Origin: Persicaria tinctoria
Lineage: Eukaryota; Streptophyta; Magnoliopsida; Caryophyllales; Polygonaceae
Length of the DNA: 64,000 nt
Assembly (NCBI GenBank): GCA_037127255.1
Contig: JBANSL010000010.1
Coordinates: forward strand, 29,034,620 to 29,098,619
Direction of reading: 5' to 3'
A program made the position numbers and the translations under genes. This document shows, piece after piece, positions 1 to 10,860 of the stretch (within the stretch, counting starts at the first letter, position 1; each line of letters opens with the position of its first letter). The notes under the pieces were generated by a model. It saw only the letters and a program-made list of their open reading frames with translations, was not told where the DNA came from and searched no databases.

Positions 1-472
1 GGAAACAACGAGACCGGCAGGTGCCGATTATTTAGCGTTGGGCGTCGTTCGTACAGTTTTGACAGCTTCGATAGACTGAACATGTAATGCGCTTTGTGGA
101 GTCATCGTTCGTCCAATTGACGCCTATGAATATGCGTTGGAAAACTCTTTTAAAGCACTACAATTCTCATGAAGACCTCATAAACTAATTCCAACTTACA
201 AGAACCTTAAAAATGCATGAGATTTCTCCATGTTCTTTATTTCCGCTCTTGTTCCTTAGCTCTTCTTAGTCCATTTGCTCCATGCTTTCTCCACCAACAT
301 TCCTCCTTCCAAACATGAATCTTTAATCCTGAAATTAACCAATAAAAATGTGTAGATTCCGAATCTTTAAATATAAATAATCAAGATATGATCTAACTCT
401 AAAACATGCAATATGAACTCTCTAATTGCACTAAGACCTACCTATAATATTTATATAAAATAAACATTATCA
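1..472 (-). mobile_element. Gypsy LTR, 5' part, runs off the left edge
   Basis: Read on the minus strand, this begins TGATAATG at 472, the same start as the LTRs of elements B, C and D. It contains a landmark shared with the solo LTRs at 13895 and 51311 (about 100-165; here TGCGTTGGAAAACTC in plus orientation). A pair of CpG-rich words lies at about 12-55 (GGCAGGTGCCG and GTTGGGCGTCG types). No polypurine tract precedes 472 on the minus strand. It is therefore a 5' LTR or a solo LTR whose far end is outside the window. Confidence 0.7.
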
Positions 473-1006
473 ATCATAACAGTCTGTTGATTAGCCAATC
501 AATTGCATGTACCGGAGTCTAATATTTTGATGTTTTTATTGGGAAAAAAAAATAGGATGGATTCCGTTTTTGTGAAAAAAAAGGATATTCCAGTCTAAGT
601 AGTACTAGTGGCTGAGAAGAAGATAAGCTCCTTGTGCAAAATTTCGAAAGCCCACTGTGAGTCCTAGCTAGTTGTATAGGGGAGGTGGGTTGTGTACTTG
701 TGTTACTTGGGTACTCGTGTACTTGTGTACTTGTGTCTAGATGGGAGGTGGGCTGTGTTACTTGTGTACTTGTGTCTAGATGGGGGTTGGGATCATCTGC
801 CCTGTTTTGGGCTCCCCTCACCCCAAAACCAAAAAAAAATGGAAATGATTAAAATTTGTGAAAAAAAAAGAAAAAATAATAAAAGTTGAGATTTTGTGAG
901 GAGGGATAGGGGGATAGGGGTTTGTTTGTGACGATGGATCTTCTCCCCTAGATGGGAGGTGGGCTATGTGAGACAGGGGAATGGGTTCGGATTTAATGTA
1001 AAGTAA
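473..1006. other. Intergenic stretch with a small minisatellite
   Basis: No gene is supported. At about 680-790 the phrase TACTTGTGTCTAGATGGG with AGGTGGGCTGTGT recurs about two and a half times with a period near 47 bp. A further partial copy lies at 950-966. The rest is unremarkable AT-rich sequence with A-runs. Confidence 0.5.
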
Positions 1007-1008
1007 TA

Positions 1009-1243
1009 CTCCCTCCGTTTCCTTATAAGTGACTTTTTACTATTTATGTACGCTTTTTAAGGTGCGAAAAACTATATAAACTAATAATTTTTTAAATAAA
1101 TTTTTTCTATAATCTCATACTTATTGGTGATAAGTATAATATTATTAAAAAAAATATTAAAATATTAATATTTAATATAGTTTTTACCGTTCTAAAACTA
1201 CGCGCTGAAATTGAAAAAGTCACTTAAAAGTAAACGGAGGGAG
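1009..1243. mobile_element. Stowaway-like MITE, 235 bp
   Basis: The terminal inverted repeats start CTCCCTCCGTTT and match for roughly 30 bp (left continues CCTTATAAGTGACTTTTT; right complement continues ACTTTTAAGTGACTTTTT). It is flanked by a TA dinucleotide on both sides (1007-1008 and 1244-1245). The interior is AT-rich and non-coding. The CTCCCTCCGT end and TA duplication are typical of Tc1/mariner-derived Stowaway elements. Confidence 0.9.
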
Positions 1244-1250
1244 TAACACT

Positions 1251-1293
1251 TGTTCAATTGATTTGTTTAAATTTTAAACAAATCAATTGAACA
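1251..1293. repeat. Perfect 43-bp palindrome
   Basis: Two 21-bp arms starting TGTTCAATTGATTTG are exact inverse complements with one central base. It lies 5 bp beyond the TA duplication of the MITE, so it is not part of that element. Confidence 0.9.
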
Positions 1294-1460
1294 GGTAATT
1301 GTTTTAACTCAGGTAATACTATTATATTTCATTATACAACTAAAAACAATTCGCAAAACCAAGATAAAAAGTAATATTAATATAACTAAACATTCACATG
1401 CATGAATTTCTTTTATGAACGAGAATTCTATTTAGCGCAAAGTGAATTTGCCGTTTAGTG

Positions 1461-1556
1461 CATGATTGGTCGCCACGACCATATAGTAATTGATCGCAAC
1501 GACCCAAAACCTTATGGTCGTCACGACCATATTATAGGTTGGTCGTTGCGATCATG
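1461..1556. repeat. Cluster of inverted GGTCG/CGACC repeats
   Basis: Four copies of a GGTCGTNACGACC or GATCGCAACGACC type motif lie in alternating orientation: 1468-1480, 1492-1504, 1516-1528 and 1541-1553. The unit at 1492 is the exact inverse of the one at 1541. The block could fold into a long hairpin. The parent element was not identified. Confidence 0.6.
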
Positions 1557-2595
1557 TTTTTTATAAGAAAAAAAGGGTTTTTAGCCCGAGTATAGAAATT
1601 ACTGGGCTAAAATCATCCCTTTCTATCTCGGTTGTTTTTTGAACCGGACTAAAAGAGTGCACTCAAAACTAAATAATAAAAGAAACAGATTCGTCTTCCT
1701 TTCCCATCCGAGCCTAGATCAGATGGGCAAATTTTGGATCAGACCATAATCGAACCTGGATGAGACTGGAAATTACGGTCTTGGATCGGACTGGAATTAT
1801 TACGGTATGGCCCATGGTCCAAGAAAATTTATTCCAAACCCGGGATCAGACCAGAATTTACGGGTCAGACCGAAACTGGACCGGATTTGTGGAGGGGGGG
1901 GGGGGGGGGGTAAAAAAAAGGCGTGCCTACTGCTTAACCTACGGCTGACTACCATCTTACGGTGGTCAGTTCACCTGGCAACGAAAGTCTAACAATGTTG
2001 TTATATGTCTCGAAAAGCTTGATCGTTTACCAAACCAAAGTTTTAATCCATAGATAAAACAGAAGAGTTTAAATCTTCATAAAACTAAAACAAAACATAA
2101 TTAGGGTTTAGGGTTAAATTGAATCGATCACGGCATCCCCACCGTAAGAATACGACACACACACACACATTATAACTAGATCTAATATCCTCATCTATCT
2201 CTCTAATCCTACTTTATATAGTACATTAATTTAATTCTATCTAACCCTAAGCATATGGTAAAACTAATATGGAAGCTTTTGTTAGGGCGGAGCCATCCAG
2301 AGCTGCACCTCTGCATACGACACGTCATCAACCCATAATTTAGTTAGTCTTCAACTTTTCCCAACCTTGTGTAATTTGTCCCATGTAATACATTTCGAAT
2401 TCGCTCTAAAATGTCGTAAATCGATAGAACACTGGTGTAGACTCCGAAAACTAAATAATAACAAATAAGCTATAAAACATGATAACATGCTCTAAAGTAA
2501 TATGCAAATCTACACTAAAAACATAACTAAAATAGACTCTATCATTTATCTTACTTAGTGCAACGGGTATTATGTTGTAGAAAGAATCTCTTAGT
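1557..2595. other. Intergenic stretch, poly-G tract, no gene seen
   Basis: It contains a run of 17 G at 1894-1910, a short (AC)n tract at 2155-2170, and short degenerate repeats around GGACTGGA/GACCAGAATTTACGG at 1745-1885. Short open frames here look like chance. Confidence 0.5.
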
Positions 2596-2601
2596 TACAG
2601 A

Positions 2602-2691
2602 AGGGAAGGGTTTAGTTGCATACCTGAGGGTAATACACTAGATAGAGCCATCAGGGAGTTAGAGAAGTTGGTTGCAGAATTTGAGTGTTAA
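2602..2691 (+). pseudogene. Possible terminal exon relic, unidentified
   Basis: A short open frame reads REGFSCIPEGNTLDRAIREL and continues EKLVAEFEC before a TAA stop. The amino-acid composition looks more like real protein than the flanks do. It is followed by T-rich sequence resembling a 3' untranslated region (2692-2930). I do not recognise the family. It could be the 3' end of a captured or decayed host gene, or chance. Confidence 0.2.
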
Positions 2692-3089
2692 GGACATCTA
2701 GCTAGCTGTGCCTATTAGGTTACTTTTTATAGTCTTTGTCTGTCTAGCTTGGGAAATAGTGCACCTTTGATGATTTCTGGGAGCTGTTTGTCAAAAATTG
2801 CTAGGATGGAGTTCTTTTTTTTATTTTGGTAGTAGACTCATAGATGTAAAATCTGAGTTTTGAATGGTCAAGTTTGGCCAAGTATTGAAGGACTTACAAC
2901 ATGAAATCTGTAATTGCAGTTGTCACTAATTGAAGCTATCACTAATTGTTGAAAGAATATTAGATCAGCTTGTCTTACTAGCTAGTCTCATAATACAAGA
3001 AGAAAGCAACGTTTTTCTTCTTTCTATTTTTTTTTTCAAACTCATTCTTATACGGAATATATTGACCTTATATTGGCTCATAAATAAAA

Positions 3090-4277
3090 GGATGATTTGC
3101 ACCAATATACCAAATCAAACCCAACTTTGTAAAAATGACCATGGGGGAAATAATTTGCATGGGAATGACAAAATGTCATTTTTGCAAATTTTTTTTGGCA
3201 CCTTCCTAACCGGTTGAAGGTAACCAAGGCTAGAGGGAGAGATAGAGAGGAGGAGGAGAGAGACCCACTTTAATTGTTTTAAACTAATTTTTGACTATTT
3301 TTATTTGTTAAAATTAAAAAATAAATTTATTTTTGAACTTAATTTAATTTTATCTATTTATAGACACCCACTTTATATATGTTGGGTCTACATCGTATCT
3401 TGATCTCAATTTACGATTTACGCTTACTACACAGTAACTACTGTTGCTTAGCCAGTAACTATTGTTGCCTAGCCACTGACTACAATCTCTTAGCCAATAG
3501 AAGACTAACCCTTGTTCAACCCTCCATGTTCAACCCTCCGATTCACCTTGGTGTCCGACGAGGCAAATAGCTGTCGTGGGCGGAGTGAACCCCCTACATC
3601 CATCTCTACCACCCTTCCTGTACATATCTCCCCCCATCTCCACAAATCTGACCGACCTCCACACATTTTCATTTCCCCTTTCACAAAATTAAAAAAAAAA
3701 GAGAAAGAGAAGAGGAATAGCCACCACGACCGCCGCCCTCCACCCCGCCGCCGTCAGCCTCAGGCCTCCACTTCCCCTTCTTCCTTCTCCTGTTCGGCTG
3801 TTGTGAACCCTCTTTGTCTCCCTCAATCTCCCTAATATGCTTTGCCTTAAATCCCGCCCAAACACATCTCCAAAATTTCAAACTCCCGCCAAAAAAAAAG
3901 AAGAAAAAGTTACGATTTACGCTTACTAGCCAGTAACTACTTTTGCCTAGCCACTAACTACGATCTCCTAGCCAATATAAAACTAACCCTTGTTCAACCC
4001 TCCACTGTTCACCCATCCGCTTCACCTTGGTGTCCGACGAGGCAAAGAGTTGTCGTGGCCGGAGTGAACCCCCTTCATCCATCTCTACCACCCTTCTTCC
4101 ACAAATCTCCCTCCATCTCAACAAATCCGACTGACCTCCACACATTTCCATTTTCCCTTTCACAAAATCCAAAAAAAAAGAGAAGAGGAAGAGCCACCAC
4201 GACCGCCGCCCTCCACCCCGCCGCTGTCGGCCTCAGGCCTTCACTTCCCCTTCTTCCTTCTCCTATTCAGCTGTTGT

Positions 4278-4317
<40 letters not shown>

Positions 4318-4536
4318 CCTCCCTCCCTCTCCCTCCTTTGCTTTTCCTTAAATCCCGCCCAAACCACCTCCAAAATTTCAAACTCCCTCAAAAAATTTTA
4401 ACCCACTATAATGGGTAAGGGTGACTTGTTATTTTTGCAAATAAATGTTACTTTTTGACATTTAACTAATTTTTTATGGGGGAGAGACATTTTTGCAAAG
4501 GGTTAACTTTTTTGGTATATTGAGTAGAAATTTCTC
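3090..4536. mobile_element. Non-autonomous MULE (Pack-MULE candidate), 1447 bp
   Basis: The ends are imperfect terminal inverted repeats of about 60 bp. The left reads GGATGATTTGCACC then CAATATACCAAA; the complement of the right reads GAGAAATTTCTACT then CAATATACCAAA. Both continue with an A-rich stretch and ATGGGGGA or a similar block. A perfect 9-bp duplication TAAATAAAA flanks it (3081-3089 and 4537-4545), a size typical of Mutator-like elements. The interior has no transposase. It contains a GC-rich passenger segment present twice in tandem, which contrasts with the AT-rich ends. Its origin as a captured host gene fragment is inferred, not shown. Confidence 0.8.
3411..4390 (+). repeat. 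Tandem duplication of about 0.5 kb inside the MULE
   Basis: Copy 1 starts at 3411 and copy 2 at 3910 (period 499). Both begin TTACGATTTACGCTTACTA and carry the same order of blocks: CAGTAACTAC repeats, GGTGTCCGACGAGGCAAA, CCACCACGACCGCCGCCC, and AAATCCCGCCCAAAC at the end. The copies differ by scattered substitutions and by a (CT)n tract at 4281-4312 in copy 2, so the duplication is not recent. Short frames across the GC-rich part on both strands are proline- or glycine-rich and not convincing as genes. Confidence 0.8.
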
Positions 4537-4566
4537 TAAATAAAATAATTTAGTGCATAAATAATA

Positions 4567-5428
4567 GGGAAAATTGCAAAAAATAGCCTAACCTTTAGGG
4601 GTAGTTGCGCTCAATAGCCTGAACTATAAAAAATGCAGAAAATAGCCTCAAGTATTTAACTGGTTGCGGAAAATAGCCTCAAGCTACATTAAAATTCAAA
4701 TAATTACCTTTAAATTCAAATTAATGATAAAAAAGTCTTAAGTTGTCATTAAATTCAAATTAATTACAAACCTTCTCCAAAACAATTTTTATTTAAAAAA
4801 ATCACCACTTCTTATATAAAAAAAAGGTTACACTTAATTGTTGTTATCTAAACTCATAGCTAAATTAATTATAAAAACTATCTAAAACCATATAAATATA
4901 ATTTAAATTTATTATTCTAAAAAATTAATTAGATTGTTTACATATCATTAAAAGTAAATAAATACTTAAGCTTCTATTTACAATTGATCTAATAACTTCT
5001 ATTCATAATTACTTAGATTTTTTTAAAATTTTATTTAATTACACAATTTATATGGTATAAGGTAGTTTTTGTAATTAATTTAATGATGAATTTATCTAAT
5101 AATGAATTAGTGAGAACAAAAGTTTATGAGAATTGGCAGATTTTAGGGAAAAAAAATTATTTAGGCCTTTTTTTATATAAGAAGTGATGATTTTTTAAAA
5201 TAAAAATTGTTTTGGAGAAGGTTTGTAATTAATTTGAATTTAATGACAACTTAAGACTGTTTTTTATCATTAATTTGAATTTAAAAGTAATTATTTGAAT
5301 TTTAATGTAGCTTTAGGCTATTTTCCGCAACCAGTTAAATACTTGAGGCTATTTTCTGCATTTTTTTATAGTTCAGACTATTGAGCACAACTACCCCTAA
5401 AGGTTAGACTATTTTTTGCAATTTTCCC
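4567..5428. mobile_element. Long-TIR MULE-type MITE, 862 bp
   Basis: Terminal inverted repeats of roughly 260 bp (4567-4830 and about 5165-5428) start GGGAAAATTGCAAAAAATAG and match with few differences. Characteristic internal words are AATAGCCT and AATTAATTACAAACC. A perfect 9-bp duplication TAAATAATA flanks it (4558-4566 and 5429-5437). The AT-rich centre has no coding capacity. Long inverted repeats with a 9-bp duplication indicate a Mutator-like non-autonomous element. Confidence 0.88.
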
Positions 5429-5755
5429 TAAATAATATCGTAAAGTGTGTGAAATTGTGAATAAATATTCAGCTTGTGATTGAATGATTGGTTAGCTCTG
5501 ACTAGAATGCCTGTGATTTGCCTGAAAAAGTTGTTTCAAGACACAATCATCATATAAAAGAGGAACTGCTGGTTCATTTTGCTCAGCATTCTAGGAAAGT
5601 GTGTCTACTAGTTGCTACCCTTTTTGCTCATGTTTGAGATTAGTGTACATATGTCTACTAGTTGGCTTCTGATCTTTTCTTCTCCCTTGCCCTTCCATTT
5701 CCCTCCTTTTATCTAATTAAAGTGGCTAGTTTGGTCTTAGGAGCGAATAAGGCAT

Positions 5756-5976
5756 ATGCAAAGTATGTTTAACCGAGAGATGAGCAAATACCAAAAGAGC
5801 TTTGAGAGATGGAGGAAGAGGGCCTTGATACATATCATCAACATTTCCATCGTGAAGATTGGTACTGGAAGATCGATACATCTTTCAGAGATCAAAGGAA
5901 TAACTATAGAGAGGCACCAAGAAGCAATGCCCTATATTCATTAATTATCACACCACTATGTAGTTTTAGGTCTTAG
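5756..5976 (+). pseudogene. DnaJ-like (J-domain protein) gene relic
   Basis: Three frame segments in order read as pieces of one protein. Positions 5756-5812 give FNREMSKYQKSFERW. About 5804-5940, one frame over, gives YHQHFHREDWYWK then DTSFRDQRNNYREAPRS. Positions 5948-5974, shifted again, give SHHYVVLGL, which is how a J-domain begins. From memory, plant DnaJ-domain proteins have a similar REDWYW..DTS..D...NYREAPR segment just before the J-domain. Two small indels break the frame and the HPD-containing part of the J-domain was not found downstream. It is a decayed or captured exon of a co-chaperone gene. The family assignment rests on recall. Confidence 0.45.
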
Positions 5977-7600
5977 AATGTATTAACCACTTAATGCTTT
6001 TTGTTGTTTAGTTGGTATTAATATATGGATTTGTACATAAGATATAACTTAACAACCCGAATAAACTGAGAAAGTTACTTGATTTAAAATGTTGAGATCT
6101 TGTCACATATTTGATTCTTTATCCATATTGAATAAGTTTTCATCTTCTACATAGGATTCAGTTTGTCTATCTACTGATTCACTTATTGGAATTGTAAAGT
6201 GCATGATTATTATTATTATTATTATTATTATGTGAAAAAATAAGATTATGAAATGCATGTATAAAACTATATTACGCATAAATAACTTAATTCACTCAAA
6301 GTCCAATCGATCAACATACGGTGGAAGGGTGATAGGTTTGCTGCTCCCAGAAAAAAGATAGGTTTCATAAGGCCTTTTTCTAGGTTTTTTTATATGTTTA
6401 TTCCTTACTTTGATACATGTTGCTTTATGATTAATTCTCAGGGCAATTAAGCCTACTAATATTTTAATTTGGTGGCAGTTGAGGCTCAGGCACTTGAGGA
6501 TTATGACAACTTTCTCTTAATCATCTTGTGCATGTATTCTGTGCTATGCTTCTAATATATTTTCCACAAGCAACTTTTCCTCAAGTAGCTTAAGTGTAAC
6601 ATTAGATAGACGTGCACATTCAATGTTTAATAGTGCATAAATAGAAGAAATAAGTATCCTGAATTCTTGGTTTTTCCTATAGTCCCTCTGGTTTATGGTA
6701 TTAATAGTACATAAAGAGTTGGATTGAAGCTTATAAATTGATAAAAATGACTACTAATGTATTGTAGGTAAAGGAAGAGGCTAAAACAAATGAAGTTTCA
6801 AGCAAAAGCCAATGGGTGTAGAGAGCTTCAATTTTGGGTTGGTAACTGCAACATTCCCTCACTGTTAATCTAAACCCGAGCAAATTTACTATTGTTCTTT
6901 TTTCCATTGAATCCTGTAATATCTAACATGTTTGTCTATGTACAGGATTCATACAAGTGGGTGAGTTCATGTTTCCTCCATCTGTATTATATCTATATTT
7001 AGAGATTTGAATGGTGGGATCTGGACAGATATGATAGGAACTCAATGCCTAAATTTCTCAAGATTTGGTTTTTTCAGAATGGGTCCAGATATCTTATTGT
7101 ATTGCCTGAATAGGCTATGACTGCAGTAAAATTTTCAGCCTTTTTTGGTCATTGCATTAGATATTCAACATGCGCTTGTATCTAAGTTGTGCTGCATGAG
7201 TAATGTGGTTCAGATCTAGCCTTGTTGCTATCAATTCAAGCACTTATGGTACCATTGTGATGGGAGACAAGGAATATAGAAAGGATTAATTGAAGTGATT
7301 TTCGCTCTTTTTGCACCAATTTAACGTCAACATGACTTGCACCAAGGACTAATTGAAGTGATAGTATTCATTCCTTTTTCTTGAAAAAATTCAACACCTC
7401 AACGTTATCAACCACAAGCTACTTTTCCACAAGTAGATTAAGTGCAACATTAGATAGACAATGTGCATATTCAAGGTTTAATAGTGCCAAAAAAAAATTG
7501 ATTTCCAACTCACATCTTTCCACATAAACTATGCTAGAGTTGAACCCAAACTCTCAAAAAGTAAAGAGAAAAATTAAAACATCGATTGAAAATCCTAATA
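5977..7600. other. Non-coding stretch, possibly a decayed gene or transposon
   Basis: No open frame is convincing. An (ATT)9 microsatellite lies at 6206-6232. A segment of about 85 bp is present twice in diverged form (about 6560-6645 and 7405-7490; shared words AACATTAGATAGAC and CAAGTAG.TTAAGTG). The phrase GGATTAATTGAAGTGAT / GGACTAATTGAAGTGAT repeats at 7284 and 7345. Confidence 0.4.
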
Positions 7601-7619
7601 AAATAGAGTCTTACTTTTG

Positions 7620-8045
7620 CATGTGTATTCTAAATGTGCACAGTTGTATTCTAAATCTGCATAATTGTATCTTACTTTTGCACAATTGTATTCTAAGTCT
7701 ACAAAATTTTATTCTAAATGTGCACAATTTTATTCTAAATCTGCACAATTGCACACTTTATAATATTATTCTTGCACTTTATGGTATTATTCTTGCAATT
7801 TATAGTATTCTTCTTTCATTTCTATAATTTTTATTTATGCACTTTATTACTTTATTCTTGCACTCGATATTGTTATTCATACATTGCATCATTTTATTCT
7901 TGCACTTTATCATTTTATTTATGCATGTTATAATCTTAATCTTGAACTTCATAATCTTATTCATGCACTTCATATTATTATTCCTACACTTCATCATTTT
8001 ATTCTCGCACTTTGTCATTTTATTCTTATAATTTATAATCTCATT
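7620..8045. repeat. 21-bp tandem repeat array, about 20 units
   Basis: Degenerate 21-bp units of the type TTGCACTTTATCATTTTATTC run head to tail with no spacers. The left third uses a variant (TGCACAATTGTATTCTAAATC). Because 21 is a multiple of three, several frames stay open on both strands and encode seven-residue repeats such as CxNKMMK. These frames are a consequence of the repeat, not evidence of a gene. Confidence 0.85.
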
Positions 8046-9154
8046 GATGAACAGAAACAACCATAAATAACCTTTACGAGATTTGAACCCGCGTCTTTGT
8101 TCATAGCACATCACTCTAACATTTTAAGCTAATAGGCTTTAAATCACAACTTATTCACATCAACTAATGCAAATACAAAAAAAGAAACAAAGCAACTCTA
8201 ATTATTTGACATCACAACTCTAATGGATTCAAAAGAGTCTTATGTTTGTTCTAAAATATAATATTGATTGGCTATTATTGTATGCTCTTCTATTTGTTTA
8301 ATCTTCTACTACAACCATTGTGATGGTTCAATGCACGAAGGCAACATACACTTCATAGTTTTAAGGATATTAGGTTGATAAAAAAATTATAAATACACAA
8401 ATGTATCTGAAAAGGTGGAAATAATAAATAATTAGAAAATATCAAATGCAGTATCGAAAGAAACAAGGTGCAGGCATAAGTTTGCAAAATTTCTTTGACT
8501 AATAGTGACATTGAAACATCAAACATACAATGATAACATAAACTAAAGAACCATTTGAGGTTGCAGCTTCTTAGAGAAGAATATGGGCAATCAAACAAAT
8601 GTTGAAATATATAATCAACTCCTACACATAAGGTATTTCCCCCAATGTCTCGATCCTCATGGAATATTGTCCATTGACAAATTACAAATAAAGGGGTTAA
8701 TAATATCCTCATACTCATAAGACTAGGGATGAGTCTAGCATGAGACTGTCAAGACCATACATTGAGGAATGTCTAGCCTAATAGTGAAAATGTTCAAGGA
8801 GTTATGATTACTTCAACTAAACACAAAATAATCTTCACCTATTTTTTGTTTGAGAAACATGGAAGAGAAATGACAAATTCAAAAAAAATATAACATACAA
8901 GAATACTAACAGAAGATAAATTTCTTCCAAATAAGAACTTTATCATTCTGCAGGTACATTTCAAGTAAATTCTTGAGGCCTAAAAACTTTCAACATTGAA
9001 CCAATCATACATGATTCATGTTGTTTGCATAGGATGAATGAAAACTCTCTTCTTTCTTATGCTTTTGTTACTTTGTGATGAGGTGTGTTATTTAATAGTA
9101 ACTACAGTGAACTTTCAGATGTGTTACATGTGTATGTGAACCCTAAGACGCACT
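8046..9154. other. Intergenic stretch, no gene seen
   Basis: At 8070-8130 a GGTTCAAATC-like box and an upstream TTAGAGTGATG (minus strand) resemble the internal promoter boxes of a tRNA-derived sequence, but no cloverleaf can be drawn. A 121-codon open frame at 8353-8718 (-) matches nothing I recognise. Confidence 0.4.
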
Positions 9155-10179
9155 TGGTTGTGGAGGGAAACTAGCAACGGAATAAATATTAAATATATAA
9201 ACGAAACAAACCAACTCCATGTCCAAGCAAATAAATTACAAGAATCCCTCCCGTTGTAGTGGTAGGGTATTCAGGATCGTATCCACAAGGAAGCGTGTCA
9301 GCGCTCGCCTAATTAGTTACAAGATCGCCCTCAAAATCGACCAGAAGCTACTCGACGTTGAGTAAAAGTACTCGATGTCGACTGAAGCAGTAGATCTCAC
9401 CTACAAAACTGCACAACAGAATACAAAACCAACTCGTTGTTTGAGCAGAATGTACTCGATATCGACTAGAGTTACTCGATGTCGAGTATCAGTGTCAATG
9501 CAGATTTGATATAATTTGTGACTTCCCTTTACTAGGCAATTTCAAGGTATATCTCTAATGAATCCAATTTTGCATCGTCGAGTCTTATAATAGCTTCCAT
9601 GACACTAATTTAAATATTTCAATGAGGGTGATAAAAATTAACTTTGGAAAATAACATGTAAGCATATAGATAAATATGAAATCCAACGTAACCATGTATA
9701 TAGCAATTTGAGAAATACACATAGTATGCACAAAGTAAGCCTTTCCCCCACCCCGTACTTAAACATTACAGTGTCCTCACTATATAAAAATAAGGGTAAA
9801 GAAAGAGACTTAATAGACAGATGTGCAGAAGCTCGGAATCAAGTGCTGAAGAACGCTACAGATTTGGTCGATCTTGAGTAAGCTCGTAACTTTAATGAAA
9901 ATAAACGACAAAAGCAAACACAAATTCAATATAATTTGATTTAATAAACTAAAAGCTCATAAGACCGAGGTATCAAGCGGAGGTATGTCTTCTCCTTCCT
10001 CCATTTATTGCTCCTTTCCATTAATGTGAAATAGTTATTGGATGAGTAAGCTTGTAAATGCTTATATACCCTCTCCTCTTCTTCTTCTTCATTTTCGGTT
10101 CTGGTGCCATCGGTTAGGTAAAAAATGGGGTTCTCTCTCTATTGTTGCCTTTTCCTTATACAAATACTATACATGTTAT

Positions 10180-10222
<43 letters not shown>

Positions 10223-10822
10223 GTTGTTGTTGTTGTTGTTGTTGATGATGATGATGTTGTTGTTGTCGTCGTCGTCGTCGTCAAAGTGGGCAGAAAAGCA
10301 ACCCCCTGCAATCGAAAACCGGCCTATTCAGTTTCCCCCCTAATCCGGTTGTTTGCAATTTTTTCGGAACGCGTTAGCTCAGCAAAGATTTTGGCAAAGT
10401 AGGTTAGTTTAGTGAAATGCCCTTAAAATATTACATTGTCATAATTTATAGAAAGTTATCATAATCGAAATTATATATATTAGTTAATTGATCAAATATA
10501 TAAAATAAAACTAATTCATAGCCATACTTACCAAAAAAGTTAATAAATAAATATTTGATATGTGTTATTTTATTTATATGTAGATTTTTTTTGGTAGAAA
10601 AAATTGTTTATATTGGAATTAATTATTTGATAGTTGTTATTTTATTTATATCTATATTATTTTTTAGTAGAATGAATTATTTATATCTAGATTGAAAACA
10701 CGTAGATTCCGACTTCTTCCACTTAAGAGACAATGAATGCACTTTATGCTAAGAACATGTCTAAACTCAACCTAAATGACTTACAAATTACTCTAACTAC
10801 CTTTATAAATTGTGCCTTATCA
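9155..10822 (-). mobile_element. 3' LTR of element E (Athila/Tat-like Gypsy)
   Basis: On the minus strand it starts TGATAAGG at 10822, directly after a polypurine tract, and ends CCACAACCA at 9155. The 3' part (9240-9310) carries CTGACACGCTTCCTTGTGG and TCTTGTAATT, shared with the solo LTRs at 13895-16062 and 38141-51311. Paired TCGA words lie at 9350-9385 and 9450-9490 (TACTCGATATCGAC and TACTCGATGTCGAGT). A microsatellite cluster at 10184-10282 is a later expansion. The 5-bp flank on the left is GCACT. Confidence 0.7.
10184..10282. repeat. Compound microsatellite (CT)n(TTG)n(ATG)n(TCG)n
   Basis: Four simple repeats follow each other without a gap: about 18 CT, 7 TTG, 4 ATG, then TTG and about 6 TCG. 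The open frames across them are low-complexity artefacts. Confidence 0.95.
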
Positions 10823-10860
10823 AATACCTCACACTTAGTCTTTGTTTATCCTCAAGCAAT
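10823..10860 (-). promoter_or_regulatory. Polypurine-tract module of element E
   Basis: On the minus strand, GAGGATAA is followed after a short gap by GACTAAGTGTGAGGTATT and then the LTR start. This is the plus-strand primer position of the element. It is a decayed version of the TTAAGTGTGGGGG seen in elements B and D. Confidence 0.7.

Noticed and set aside
1575..1660. CACTA or other hairpin element based on GGGTTTTTAGCCCGAG and GAACCGGACTAAAA
   Set aside because: The inverted match is short and imperfect, and no terminal sequence or target duplication could be found.
7531..8114. Open frames of 98, 104, 64 and 60 codons on both strands
   Set aside because: They are products of the 21-bp repeat, whose length keeps frames open.
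8066..8135. tRNA gene
   Set aside because: Only box-like motifs; no cloverleaf or acceptor stem. The same applies to the T-arm-like motifs at 52735-52755 and 55650-55735.
8353..8718. 121-codon minus-strand open frame
   Set aside because: No recognisable domain, hydrophobic AT-driven composition, no supporting context.
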